A stretch of DNA of 5,136 nucleotides from Lysobacterales bacterium (GTDB taxonomy: Bacteria; Pseudomonadota; Gammaproteobacteria; Xanthomonadales; SZUA-36), in assembly GCA_029287515.1 (NCBI GenBank), contig JARFQZ010000362.1, positions 1 to 5,136 of the forward strand, written 5' to 3'. Positions within the stretch are counted from its first letter, which is position 1, and each line of letters starts with the position of its first letter. Both the position numbers and the translations under genes were made by a program. The notes under the pieces were generated by a model. That model searched no databases and was not told the origin of the DNA. It saw only the letters and a list, made by a program, of their open reading frames with translations. Shown here piece by piece: positions 1 to 5,136 of the stretch.

Positions 1-422
1 GTCCATTTCCAGCGCGGCTGGAACTCAGGCTTCTCGCGCAATACCTGCCAGCGGTAATCTTCGTGGCCCGCCCAGAATTTCAGCCGGTAGGCGCCGTGGC
101 GGGAAAAATTATAGGTCAATCGCAAACCCCAGGCGGTTACCAGGATGGCCATCAGCAGCAGGCGTGGCGAGTAATCGCCATGCGCCGCCACCGTCCAGGC
201 ATAGGCAATCGGCAGCAGGCTCCATAACTTGTCCACCTGGCTGACGTTATCGGTCAGTTCCCCCAGCGTGAAGCACAGGACCCAGGCAGCGAGCAGAATC
301 ATCAATACGGCATGCAGAGCGGCGATCTCCAACGGGCCCAGCGAGGTTCCGGTGAAATAGCTGATCACGGGCACCACCAGCAGTGTAATGATCAGCAGGA
401 TTGCCGTGCCGACGATGTTCAT
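1..422 (-). CDS. DUF1295 / steroid 5-alpha-reductase-like integral membrane protein (C-terminus cut by window edge)
   Basis: The frame is open from an ATG at 422 to the left edge, giving 140 residues with no stop. Hydrophobic stretches at about residues 5-27, 33-55, 64-80 and 85-105 indicate a multi-pass inner-membrane protein. The segment SQVDKLWSLLPIAYAW (61-76), followed by AWGLRLTYNFSRHGAYR (97-113), then W117 and EDYRW (121-125), matches the conserved pattern of the DUF1295 family. That family is related to the C-terminal domain of steroid 5-alpha reductases and isoprenylcysteine methyltransferases. The visible part covers roughly the N-terminal half of a usual 250-300 residue member; the expected C-terminal catalytic-like region lies outside the window. 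The start overlaps the stop of the upstream transporter gene as ATGA, so translational coupling is likely. No strong Shine-Dalgarno is seen, only GCGAG. The family is clear; substrate and reaction are unknown. Confidence 0.8.
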   Translation of the reverse strand, partial: MNIVGTAILLIITLLVVPVISYFTGTSLGPLEIAALHAVLMILLAAWVLCFTLGELTDNVSQVDKLWSLLPIAYAWTVAAHGDYSPRLLLMAILVTAWGLRLTYNFSRHGAYRLKFWAGHEDYRWQVLREKPEFQPRWKW

Positions 423-1969
423 GAACTCGCGTTTGCCATCATCCAGCGGTTATAAATCACCAGGGACACAGCGGTGATACCGGCCAGTGCCGCGAACAGG
501 ATCCACATAACATCTGGCTGGTTGATCCCTTTCGGCCCGAAGTACTGATAAGAAAGGCCCGACAGCAACCCGCCGAACAGGTTGCCCAGCGCCACACACC
601 AGTAAAAATAGCCCATGTACATGCCGACCTTTTCAGGCGGAGCGATACGCCCGGCATATTCCTTCGACCGGGGGCTGGCCATCATTTCACCTACCGAGAA
701 CACCAGGATGGCGGACACGACGATCCAGCCGGTCATGCCGACCAGGTACAGGCCGAAGCTGGCGATGGTGACACATACACCCGCGATGATGCTGGTCAGT
801 GGCGAGGTTTTACGCATCAGCCAGGAAACAAACACCTGGAAGCAGATGATGCCGAAGGCATTCAGGTTGATCAGGTGCTCGGGTTTCACCTGGCCTTTTT
901 CCAGCACCGCGCGCGACCAGTTCGTCGTGTCGAAGCCAAGCCCCTGGGCCACGCTGGTGATCCAGCCGGATACAGGTCCGAAAGTGGCGATCAGATCGGA
1001 CGTATCGACATAATCACGGATGTACTCCGGCAGCGTCATGAAAATCTGGTTGAAGGAAACCCAGAAGCCCGCCATCAGCAGCAGAAACAACAGGTAGCGT
1101 CCTTCACCGATGATCATCGGTTGCGAATACCAGGGACGTTTCTGGTAACCGGTCTCCCCTCCGCGCAACAGCACATCGGCAACCAGGTTCAAGGCAAGCC
1201 AACCGGCCGCGACCGTGCCGACCAGCGCAAAGCTCCACCACTTGGAACCCATCACCAGCACCACCAGGAGGCCGCTGACCAGGATGAAAAACCGCAGGTT
1301 TCCGACCACTTCCACCATCCCTTTGAACACTTCAGACAACGATCGGTGGCTCTCTGCTTCCTCGTCGCGAGGGGGTTCTTTGTATACCAGCAGGCAGACG
1401 ATCGACATGATGATGATCCAGAATCCGGAAGCATAGAACACCAGGTTCCAGTCCCAGCCGCGCACCACGCCGGCGACGATGGGGCCGATGAAGCCACCGA
1501 TGTTCACCATCATGTAAAAAATGCCGAAACCCACCGAGCCGTTTTCCTCGTTGGTCGATTTCGCAACGGTCGAGATCACCACCGGCTTGAACATGCCGTG
1601 CCCGACCGCCACCAGGAAGTAAGTGCCGAGGAACGGCCAAAATCCCGTCGGCAGCGACAGCAGAATATAAGCCGGAGCCATTACCGCCGCGGACGCAAGG
1701 AACATCCGCCTGTAACCATAGCGATCCGCGAGAGCGCCGAATACGGCGGGAAACAGGTACAGGAAAAAAGTTGCCAGGCCCTGGATAACGCCCCGGTCGG
1801 CAGAAGAAAATCCCAATCCCCCGTCTTCGACGGACCCCGTCAAGTACAGCGCGGAAACGGCGTAGAAGCCGTACCAGCCCATCCGCTCGAAGATTTCCAT
1901 CGTGTTGGCGGCCCAGAACGACTGGGGAAATTGCCGGAGAGTGCCTTTGCTGCTTGTCATGGTTGTCAT
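419..1969 (-). CDS. POT/PTR2-family proton-coupled MFS transporter (peptide transporter-like)
   Basis: This 516-residue polytopic protein is probably an inner-membrane proton symporter of the POT (PTR2) branch of the major facilitator superfamily. Seen in the sequence: an ExxER motif in helix 1 (E25, E28, R29, followed by GWYG); an MFS loop motif ALADRYGYRR (79-88); GHGMFKP (123-129) with the helix-4 lysine K128; the PTR2-like signature FYMMVNIGGF (151-160); and a C-terminal GEMMASP (427-433) with AP (443-444) and MGYFY (452-456). Two extra hydrophobic segments at about 226-240 and 245-267 fit the 14-helix layout of bacterial POTs. Di- or tripeptides are the textbook substrates, but the ExxER-M-x-WYG variant departs from the usual ERFxYYG, so the substrate is uncertain. 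Two ATGs lie close together (1969 and 1960). The second has GGA at better spacing, so the protein may be 513 residues. The gene is followed by, and overlaps, the DUF1295 gene. Confidence 0.85.
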   Translation of the reverse strand: MTTMTSSKGTLRQFPQSFWAANTMEIFERMGWYGFYAVSALYLTGSVEDGGLGFSSADRGVIQGLATFFLYLFPAVFGALADRYGYRRMFLASAAVMAPAYILLSLPTGFWPFLGTYFLVAVGHGMFKPVVISTVAKSTNEENGSVGFGIFYMMVNIGGFIGPIVAGVVRGWDWNLVFYASGFWIIIMSIVCLLVYKEPPRDEEAESHRSLSEVFKGMVEVVGNLRFFILVSGLLVVLVMGSKWWSFALVGTVAAGWLALNLVADVLLRGGETGYQKRPWYSQPMIIGEGRYLLFLLLMAGFWVSFNQIFMTLPEYIRDYVDTSDLIATFGPVSGWITSVAQGLGFDTTNWSRAVLEKGQVKPEHLINLNAFGIICFQVFVSWLMRKTSPLTSIIAGVCVTIASFGLYLVGMTGWIVVSAILVFSVGEMMASPRSKEYAGRIAPPEKVGMYMGYFYWCVALGNLFGGLLSGLSYQYFGPKGINQPDVMWILFAALAGITAVSLVIYNRWMMANASS

Positions 1970-2030
1970 TCCGGTCAGGAGAAGGTACTGGACTGGTGTT
2001 TTACTGTACTTCGGACATCAGTGCCAGAGT

Positions 2031-2059
2031 ATTCTAACCATTCAGTTGACCTGCATAGA
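2031..2059 (-). promoter_or_regulatory. Weak candidate promoter for the POT transporter gene
   Basis: On the minus strand TAGAAT (2036-2031) resembles a sigma-70 -10 box, about 60 bases upstream of the transporter start. The hexamer 17 bases further upstream (TCTATG, 2059-2054) is a poor -35. The position downstream of the candidate terminator at 2081-2110 makes a separate promoter plausible, but the sequence match alone is weak. Confidence 0.22.
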
Positions 2060-2080
2060 GGATACTGGACGCACCGATTG

Positions 2081-2110
2081 AATAAACCCGGGTGAGGGGC
2101 TGACCGGGGT
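2081..2110 (-). terminator. Candidate intrinsic terminator after the small membrane-protein gene
   Basis: Read on the minus strand, ACCC-C-GGT (2110-2103) pairs with ACC-C-GGGT (2093-2086): seven base pairs interrupted by one C-C mismatch, with a 9-base loop. The run TTTATT follows (the last T of the stem plus 2085-2081). It lies about 39 bases after the stop codon at 2149, in the right orientation to end that transcript before the transporter gene. The U-tract is short, so termination may be partial. A second small hairpin, CCGA-TTCG-TCGG (2136-2125), a 4-bp stem closed by a UUCG tetraloop, sits just upstream of it. Confidence 0.42.
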
Positions 2111-2148
2111 AGTGTGAACGTCTTCCGACGAATCGGCTGACCGAGAAG

Positions 2149-2583
2149 CTATTGCAGAACTCCTTTTTTCGCCATGGCGCGCGCGTAGAAGAACAGCAAA
2201 ATAGCGATCACCCAGATGACACCGGTAAAGATGACGGCTTCCGAACCCATCATCTCCACCCCGTTTGAAAGAACGAAGTTGTATACCGAACTCGTGGCCA
2301 GGCCGAGGATGGCCAGCCCAAACAGCCCTGCCGCCCAGGATTTGCGCAGCAACAGGCACAACGAACCCAGTAGTGAAGACCATACGGCTATGGCCCAGGC
2401 GGCATCCATCCATGCCGGAAAGGCATAGAAGTAATCGAGTTGCTCCTGAGTGAACTGGGCCATGTAAAAGTCGAGTTTCAGCTGGGTTGCGGAATAATCA
2501 AAGGCGCCCATGGCGTTCCACAATACGGCCAGAATCCCCACGATCCAGAGGTGCACGGGAGTTTTGATTGTTGTCTGATTCAT
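2149..2583 (-). CDS. Small four-helix integral membrane protein, function unknown
   Basis: This 144-residue protein has predicted transmembrane helices at about residues 9-27, 58-79, 83-106 and 114-136. A polar amphipathic linker (29-56, rich in Q, F and Y) follows helix 1. Recognisable stretches are HLWIVGILAVLWNAMGAFDY (11-30), YFYAFPAWMD (51-60), YNFVLSNG (101-108) and the C-terminal FYARAMAKKGVL (132-143). I recall similar short proteins, common in proteobacteria, that carry the misleading automatic label 'sugar transporter'; no residue here supports sugar transport. The start is the ATG at 2583 because GGAG lies 8 bases upstream. The frame extends 9 codons further to a TTG at 2610, but that TTG lacks a comparable site. 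It is divergent from hoxF and probably its own transcript, with a promoter at 2611-2619 and a candidate terminator at 2081-2110. No functional link to the hydrogenase genes is evident. Confidence 0.8.
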   Translation of the reverse strand: MNQTTIKTPVHLWIVGILAVLWNAMGAFDYSATQLKLDFYMAQFTQEQLDYFYAFPAWMDAAWAIAVWSSLLGSLCLLLRKSWAAGLFGLAILGLATSSVYNFVLSNGVEMMGSEAVIFTGVIWVIAILLFFYARAMAKKGVLQ

Positions 2584-2591
2584 GATTTTTT

Positions 2592-2595
2592 CTCC
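2592..2595 (-). promoter_or_regulatory. Ribosome-binding site that fixes the start of the small membrane protein
   Basis: GGAG on the minus strand lies 8 bases before the ATG at 2583. This spacing is near ideal and favours that ATG over the in-frame TTG at 2610. Confidence 0.75.
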
Positions 2596-2610
2596 GCTGG
2601 TCTCCCCCAA

Positions 2611-2619
2611 ATCATAGCA
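2611..2619 (-). promoter_or_regulatory. Candidate extended -10 promoter for the small membrane-protein gene
   Basis: On the minus strand TGCTATGAT fits the extended -10 pattern TGnTATAAT with a single mismatch. A transcript starting about 7 bases downstream would have a leader of roughly 20 bases that includes the GGAG at 2595-2592. No clear -35 is present at 17 bases, which is usual for extended -10 promoters. Confidence 0.42.
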
Positions 2620-2695
2620 GCAATCCAGAAATTTGCCGGAACCTGAGAATCCTCATCAAATAACTGGAAAACAGGCGTTTTTTCAGGTGACTTGA

Positions 2696-2709
2696 GTGAT
2701 CTAAATCAT
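2696..2709 (+). promoter_or_regulatory. FNR/Anr-like (CRP-FNR family) operator
   Basis: GTGAT-CTAA-ATCAT is a symmetric site with the core TGAT-N4-ATCA. It differs from the FNR consensus TTGAT-N4-ATCAA only at the outermost base on each side. Its centre (2702.5) is about 116 bases before the hoxF start. If it acts as a class II activator site (centre near -41.5), transcription would begin near 2744, leaving a leader of about 75 bases. It could also act on the leftward promoter, from about -98. Oxygen-sensitive activation would suit a bidirectional hydrogenase, but short dyads of this kind also occur by chance. Confidence 0.42.
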
Positions 2710-2806
2710 AGTAAATCCGCCCCTTACGGCGCACTCTTTAGCCGAATCTTTTCAGCGGTCTCTCCGCGAAACATTCAGCTTCCGGACGACTGCTTTTCAC
2801 CAGCGA

Positions 2807-2811
2807 AAGGA
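2807..2811 (+). promoter_or_regulatory. Ribosome-binding site of hoxF, supporting a GTG start
   Basis: AAGGA, within AAAGGAAG, lies 7 bases before the GTG at 2819. No in-frame ATG occurs near the beginning of the homologous region, so the GTG with this site is the best start. Confidence 0.75.
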
Positions 2812-2818
2812 AGTAGCT

Positions 2819-4582
2819 GTGAGCAAAATAAAGTCAACCAAAACAGATAGTTCAAAGATCCCTCTCCCCAAAGACAGGGTCGGGCTTCTCGATTACCTCT
2901 GGGCCGTGCAGAACACCCATGGCTACATCAGGTCCGAAGATATATCAGCCTGCGCAACGGCGCTTGGGATCTCCCAGATCGATGTTGAGGGCGTGGTCTC
3001 TTTTTATCACTTCTTTCACCGTAAACCGGCCGGCGAGTTCACCATCTATTTGAACAACAGCCCGGTGTCGGAAAGCAAAGGTTTCGAAAGGGTGAAAGAG
3101 GCGTTCGAGGCCGCCACCGGCGGCAAGTTCAACGGCGTGGACCCCAGCGGCCAGTGGGGCCTGTTCGAGACGGCCTGTATCGGGCTCAGCGACATGGAGC
3201 CGGCCGCACTGATCGATTTTTATCCCTTCACCAACCTCAACAGCCTGAAGGTCAGGGATATCGTCGCGAAACTCAAACTGGGCGCCAAACCCGCGGATAT
3301 TTGTGATGATGTACCCGACCACATCCGGTTTGTGCCTGACGGCGACAAGGCGATCCTGCTCAGGGATTACACCCCCGGCGTCGCCCTGGAGGCTTTGCGG
3401 GGCCAGGCGCCTGAAGCCGTTCTGGAAGCCATCAAGAAGTCCGGCTTGCGCGGCATGGGGGGGGCCTTTTTCCCTACAGGCTTCAAGTGGGAAGCCTGCC
3501 GCAAGGATCCGGAGTCGCCAAAATACATTTTCTGCAACGCGGACGAGGGTGAACCGGGCACATTCAAGGACCGTGTTCTGATGAATTCGCTGCCCGGCCT
3601 GATGATCGAGGGCATGGCGATTGCAGGTTACGCCGTGGGTTCCGAAACAGGCACCATCTACCTTCGTGCCGAATACACCTGGATGAAGGACAAGCTGCAG
3701 CACACGATCGACCATTTCCGCAAAATGAAACTGCTGGGCAAGGATATCTGCGGCATCGAGGGCTTCAACTTCGATATCCGGCTGCAACTGGGCGCCGGCG
3801 CTTATGTCTGCGGCGAGGAAACCGCGATGCTGAACTCACTGGAAGGCAAGCGCGGCGAACCCCGCAACAAGCGGTTCTTCCCGACCGAGCGCGGTTACTT
3901 GCAGAAACCCACCGTCATCAACAACGTGGAAACGTTCTGCGTGGCCGCTCGAATCATACAGCTCGGAGTCGACCATTACCTGCAGACGGGTACGCCTGAA
4001 TCACCGGGCACCAAGCTGCTCAGCGTTTCGGGTGACTGCCGGCTGCCCGGAATCTATGAGATCGAATGGGGTACCACCGTCAGGGAGATTCTCGAAAAGT
4101 GCGAGGCGGATCGCCCCCATTTCATACAGGTCAGCGGCCCCTCGGGCGAGTGCATCTCCATGGCCGAGGCCGACCGGGCCATCGCCATGGACGACCTGAT
4201 CAGCGAAGGTTCCATCATGATCTTCAGCAGGTCACGGGACATCCTGAGCATCCTGCGGAACTACAACCACTTCTTCAAACATGAATCCTGCGGGCTGTGC
4301 ACGCCATGCCGTGCGGGCAACTTCATCCTGGAGAAGAAACTCGACCTGTTCGCCGCCAAACTGGCGCACCCCTCGGATGTCGAGGAGGTCAGGTCGTGGG
4401 GAGAAATTATGAAGCTGACCTGCAGGTGCGGCCTGGGCAAAACAGCGCCCAACGCCCTGTTGATGGCGCAGGAAAAATTCCCCGAATACTTCGCGAGTAT
4501 TGTCGATCAAAATCCCGAGCGGCTCAGCAAAGGCTTCAGCCTGCAAGACGCCGTGCGCGAATACGATCGCTTCAGCAGTTAA
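2819..4582 (+). CDS. hoxF: HoxF: NuoE-NuoF fusion, FMN- and NAD(H)-binding diaphorase subunit of NAD-linked [NiFe] hydrogenase
   Basis: This 587-residue soluble subunit should oxidise NADH or reduce NAD+ at FMN and pass electrons through iron-sulfur clusters to HoxU and the hydrogenase module. Residues 20-160 are NuoE-like (thioredoxin-like [2Fe-2S] fold): VEGVVSFYHFFHRKPAGEF (56-74) matches the family's VATFYxxF stretch. Residues 170-587 are NuoF-like: the glycine-rich flavin/NADH loop GLRGMGGAFFPTGFKW (209-224), CNADEGEPGTFKDR (239-252), GAGAYVCGEETAMLNSLEG (325-343) and KPTVINNVET (363-372). The [4Fe-4S] ligands are C491, C494 and C497 (CGLCTPC), with C537 (CGLG) as the likely fourth; C535 is an extra nearby cysteine. 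The fusion and length resemble Cupriavidus HoxF (about 600 residues). Unusually, only C120 remains of the four NuoE cluster cysteines. The start is GTG with a good ribosome-binding site. hoxU follows after 18 bases, so they are co-transcribed. A diaphorase of a formate dehydrogenase is the main alternative, but its NuoE part is usually a separate protein. Confidence 0.87.
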   Translation: MSKIKSTKTDSSKIPLPKDRVGLLDYLWAVQNTHGYIRSEDISACATALGISQIDVEGVVSFYHFFHRKPAGEFTIYLNNSPVSESKGFERVKEAFEAATGGKFNGVDPSGQWGLFETACIGLSDMEPAALIDFYPFTNLNSLKVRDIVAKLKLGAKPADICDDVPDHIRFVPDGDKAILLRDYTPGVALEALRGQAPEAVLEAIKKSGLRGMGGAFFPTGFKWEACRKDPESPKYIFCNADEGEPGTFKDRVLMNSLPGLMIEGMAIAGYAVGSETGTIYLRAEYTWMKDKLQHTIDHFRKMKLLGKDICGIEGFNFDIRLQLGAGAYVCGEETAMLNSLEGKRGEPRNKRFFPTERGYLQKPTVINNVETFCVAARIIQLGVDHYLQTGTPESPGTKLLSVSGDCRLPGIYEIEWGTTVREILEKCEADRPHFIQVSGPSGECISMAEADRAIAMDDLISEGSIMIFSRSRDILSILRNYNHFFKHESCGLCTPCRAGNFILEKKLDLFAAKLAHPSDVEEVRSWGEIMKLTCRCGLGKTAPNALLMAQEKFPEYFASIVDQNPERLSKGFSLQDAVREYDRFSS

Positions 4583-4585
4583 CAG

Positions 4586-4600
4586 GGTTGGGAATCAACC
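4586..4600 (+). promoter_or_regulatory. Hairpin abutting the hoxU start codon, with the Shine-Dalgarno in its loop
   Basis: GGTTG (4586-4590) and CAACC (4596-4600) form a perfect 5-bp stem around the loop GGAAT. The structure fills almost the whole 18-base hoxF-hoxU gap, ends at the base before the ATG, and places the best Shine-Dalgarno core (GGGA, 4590-4593) across the loop and the top of the stem. It may tune hoxU translation relative to hoxF. The stem is short and would be only moderately stable. Confidence 0.4.
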
Positions 4601-5136
4601 ATGACCAAAGCAAAGAAAAAGACCAACGGTAAGGCCAGGAAAAAGGCTGACCAGATCACCATCACCATCGATGGCAAGGAAATAAAGACTACCGCGGGCC
4701 GCAACCTGGTTCAGGTGGCCAATGAGAATGACATCTTCATTCCCAGCCTGTGTTATTTCGATAACATCGAGCCGCCGCTGGGAACCTGCCGGGTCTGCAC
4801 CTGCAAGATCGACGGTGCGGCCGGCCCGGCCTGCACCCATGCCGTCAAGGACGGCATGGAGGTAGAAACCGCCACCGACGAACTGAAGGACGCCCGCAAC
4901 GCCATTGTCGAAATGATGTTTTCCGAGGGCAATCACTTCTGCCCGGGTTGCCAGAAGAGTGGCGATTGCGACCTGCAGCACATGGCCTACGAGCTGGGAT
5001 TGCGTTCTACGCGTTTCCCCCACGTTTTCAAGAACCGCCTGATCGACTTCAACCCCTCGCGGATGATCATGGAACACAACCGCTGCATCAAGTGCGGACG
5101 CTGCGTCAAGGAAGTGTTCACCGACGACGGCCAGGC
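4601..5136 (+). CDS. hoxU: HoxU: NuoG N-terminus-like iron-sulfur subunit of the Hox diaphorase (C-terminus cut by window edge)
   Basis: 178 codons are visible of an expected 230-250. HoxU links the HoxF flavin site to the hydrogenase dimer HoxYH through iron-sulfur clusters in the cytoplasm. A plant-type [2Fe-2S] ferredoxin domain begins at ITITIDGKEI (19-28), with ligands C51, C63, C66 (LGTCRVC) and C78. A NuoG-type [4Fe-4S] motif follows, GNHFCPGCQKSGDCDLQ (110-126), with H112 and C114, C117, C123. Then a bacterial ferredoxin motif, RCIKCGRCVK (161-170), supplies C162, C165 and C168; its fourth cysteine, normally in a C-P-V-G context, lies past the edge. The short NuoG-like design, directly after a NuoE-NuoF fusion, is typical of group 3d hydrogenases. 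Unusually, the first 17 residues are a lysine-rich extension (8 K and 1 R) not needed for the ferredoxin fold; no other in-frame start fits better. C68 is an extra cysteine beside the [2Fe-2S] ligands. Confidence 0.87.
   Translation, partial: MTKAKKKTNGKARKKADQITITIDGKEIKTTAGRNLVQVANENDIFIPSLCYFDNIEPPLGTCRVCTCKIDGAAGPACTHAVKDGMEVETATDELKDARNAIVEMMFSEGNHFCPGCQKSGDCDLQHMAYELGLRSTRFPHVFKNRLIDFNPSRMIMEHNRCIKCGRCVKEVFTDDGQ

Larger units (their letters stand above)
2584..2818. other. Divergent intergenic regulatory region
   Basis: This 235-base gene-free spacer separates the leftward membrane-protein gene from the rightward hox operon, so it must carry promoters for both. It holds an extended -10 for the leftward gene (2611-2619), an FNR-like dyad (2696-2709), the hoxF ribosome-binding site (2807-2811), and two small hairpin-forming repeats: AAAAC/GTTTT at 2668-2681 and GCGG/CCGC at 2755-2767. 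The latter would lie in the hoxF leader. I could not find a convincing sigma-70 -35/-10 pair for hoxF. Confidence 0.7.

Noticed and set aside
2011..2026. TGGCAC on the minus strand upstream of the transporter, resembling a sigma-54 -24 element
   Set aside because: No TTGC-like -12 element follows at the required distance.
875..2095. 406-codon open frame on the plus strand, antisense to the POT transporter
   Set aside because: It is the shadow of a long GC-rich gene. Its translation is rich in H, Q and R with no recognisable domain, and the opposite strand encodes a clear membrane transporter with family motifs.
2584..2610. N-terminal extension of the small membrane protein to a TTG start at 2610
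   Set aside because: The ATG at 2583 has a well-spaced GGAG, and the added residues are polar and do not look like part of the protein.
2668..2681. AAAAC/GTTTT hairpin followed by T residues, terminator-like on the plus strand
   Set aside because: The stem is short and AT-rich, and no rightward gene ends upstream of it. It lies in a divergent promoter region, so a terminator role is not supported.
2727..2743. Possible sigma-54 promoter (CGGCGCAC...TTTAGCC) upstream of hoxF
   Set aside because: The GG and GC elements are 11 bases apart rather than the strict 10, and the -12 element is degenerate. Sigma-54 tolerates spacing changes poorly.
2945..3787. 280-codon open frame on the minus strand, antisense to hoxF
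   Set aside because: It lies fully inside hoxF, whose cofactor motifs are unambiguous, and shows no family features of its own.
4595..5077. 160-codon open frame on the minus strand, antisense to hoxU
   Set aside because: It is a shadow of hoxU, which carries complete cluster-binding motifs.

Overview
The window most likely comes from a proteobacterium with moderately high GC. Gammaproteobacteria are my best guess, from the general look of the proteins, but no rRNA or marker gene is present to fix the taxon. It is a divergent locus. Two membrane-protein transcription units run leftward (minus strand, 1-2583), and the start of a redox operon runs rightward (plus strand, 2819 to the right edge). 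I see no tRNA, rRNA, CRISPR array, insertion sequence or integrase.

Left half, minus strand. A small four-helix membrane protein of unknown function (2149-2583) has its own likely extended -10 promoter and a good ribosome-binding site. It is followed by a candidate intrinsic terminator (about 2081-2110). Next come a POT/PTR2-type MFS transporter (419-1969) and, overlapping its stop codon by 4 bases, a DUF1295 (steroid 5-alpha-reductase-like) membrane protein whose C-terminus is cut by the left edge.

Right half, plus strand. hoxF (2819-4582) encodes a natural fusion of a NuoE-like domain and a NuoF-like FMN/NADH/[4Fe-4S] domain. It is followed after 18 bases by hoxU (4601 to the edge), a NuoG N-terminus-like iron-sulfur protein. 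Together these form the diaphorase (NAD(H)-oxidoreducing) half of a soluble, bidirectional NAD-linked [NiFe] hydrogenase (group 3d, Hox type). The hydrogenase half (hoxY, hoxH) and maturation genes would be expected just beyond the right edge but are not visible, so the hydrogenase assignment rests on the architecture of these two subunits.

The 235-base divergent spacer (2584-2818) holds an FNR/Anr-like dyad (2696-2709), consistent with oxygen-responsive control of the hox operon. The points most worth a second look are: the NuoE-like domain of HoxF appears to have lost three of the four ligands of its [2Fe-2S] cluster; HoxU has an unusual lysine-rich N-terminal extension; a perfect small hairpin abuts the hoxU start codon; and an eight-G run lies in the FMN/NADH-binding loop of hoxF. 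I found no clear evidence of a wholly undescribed system here.
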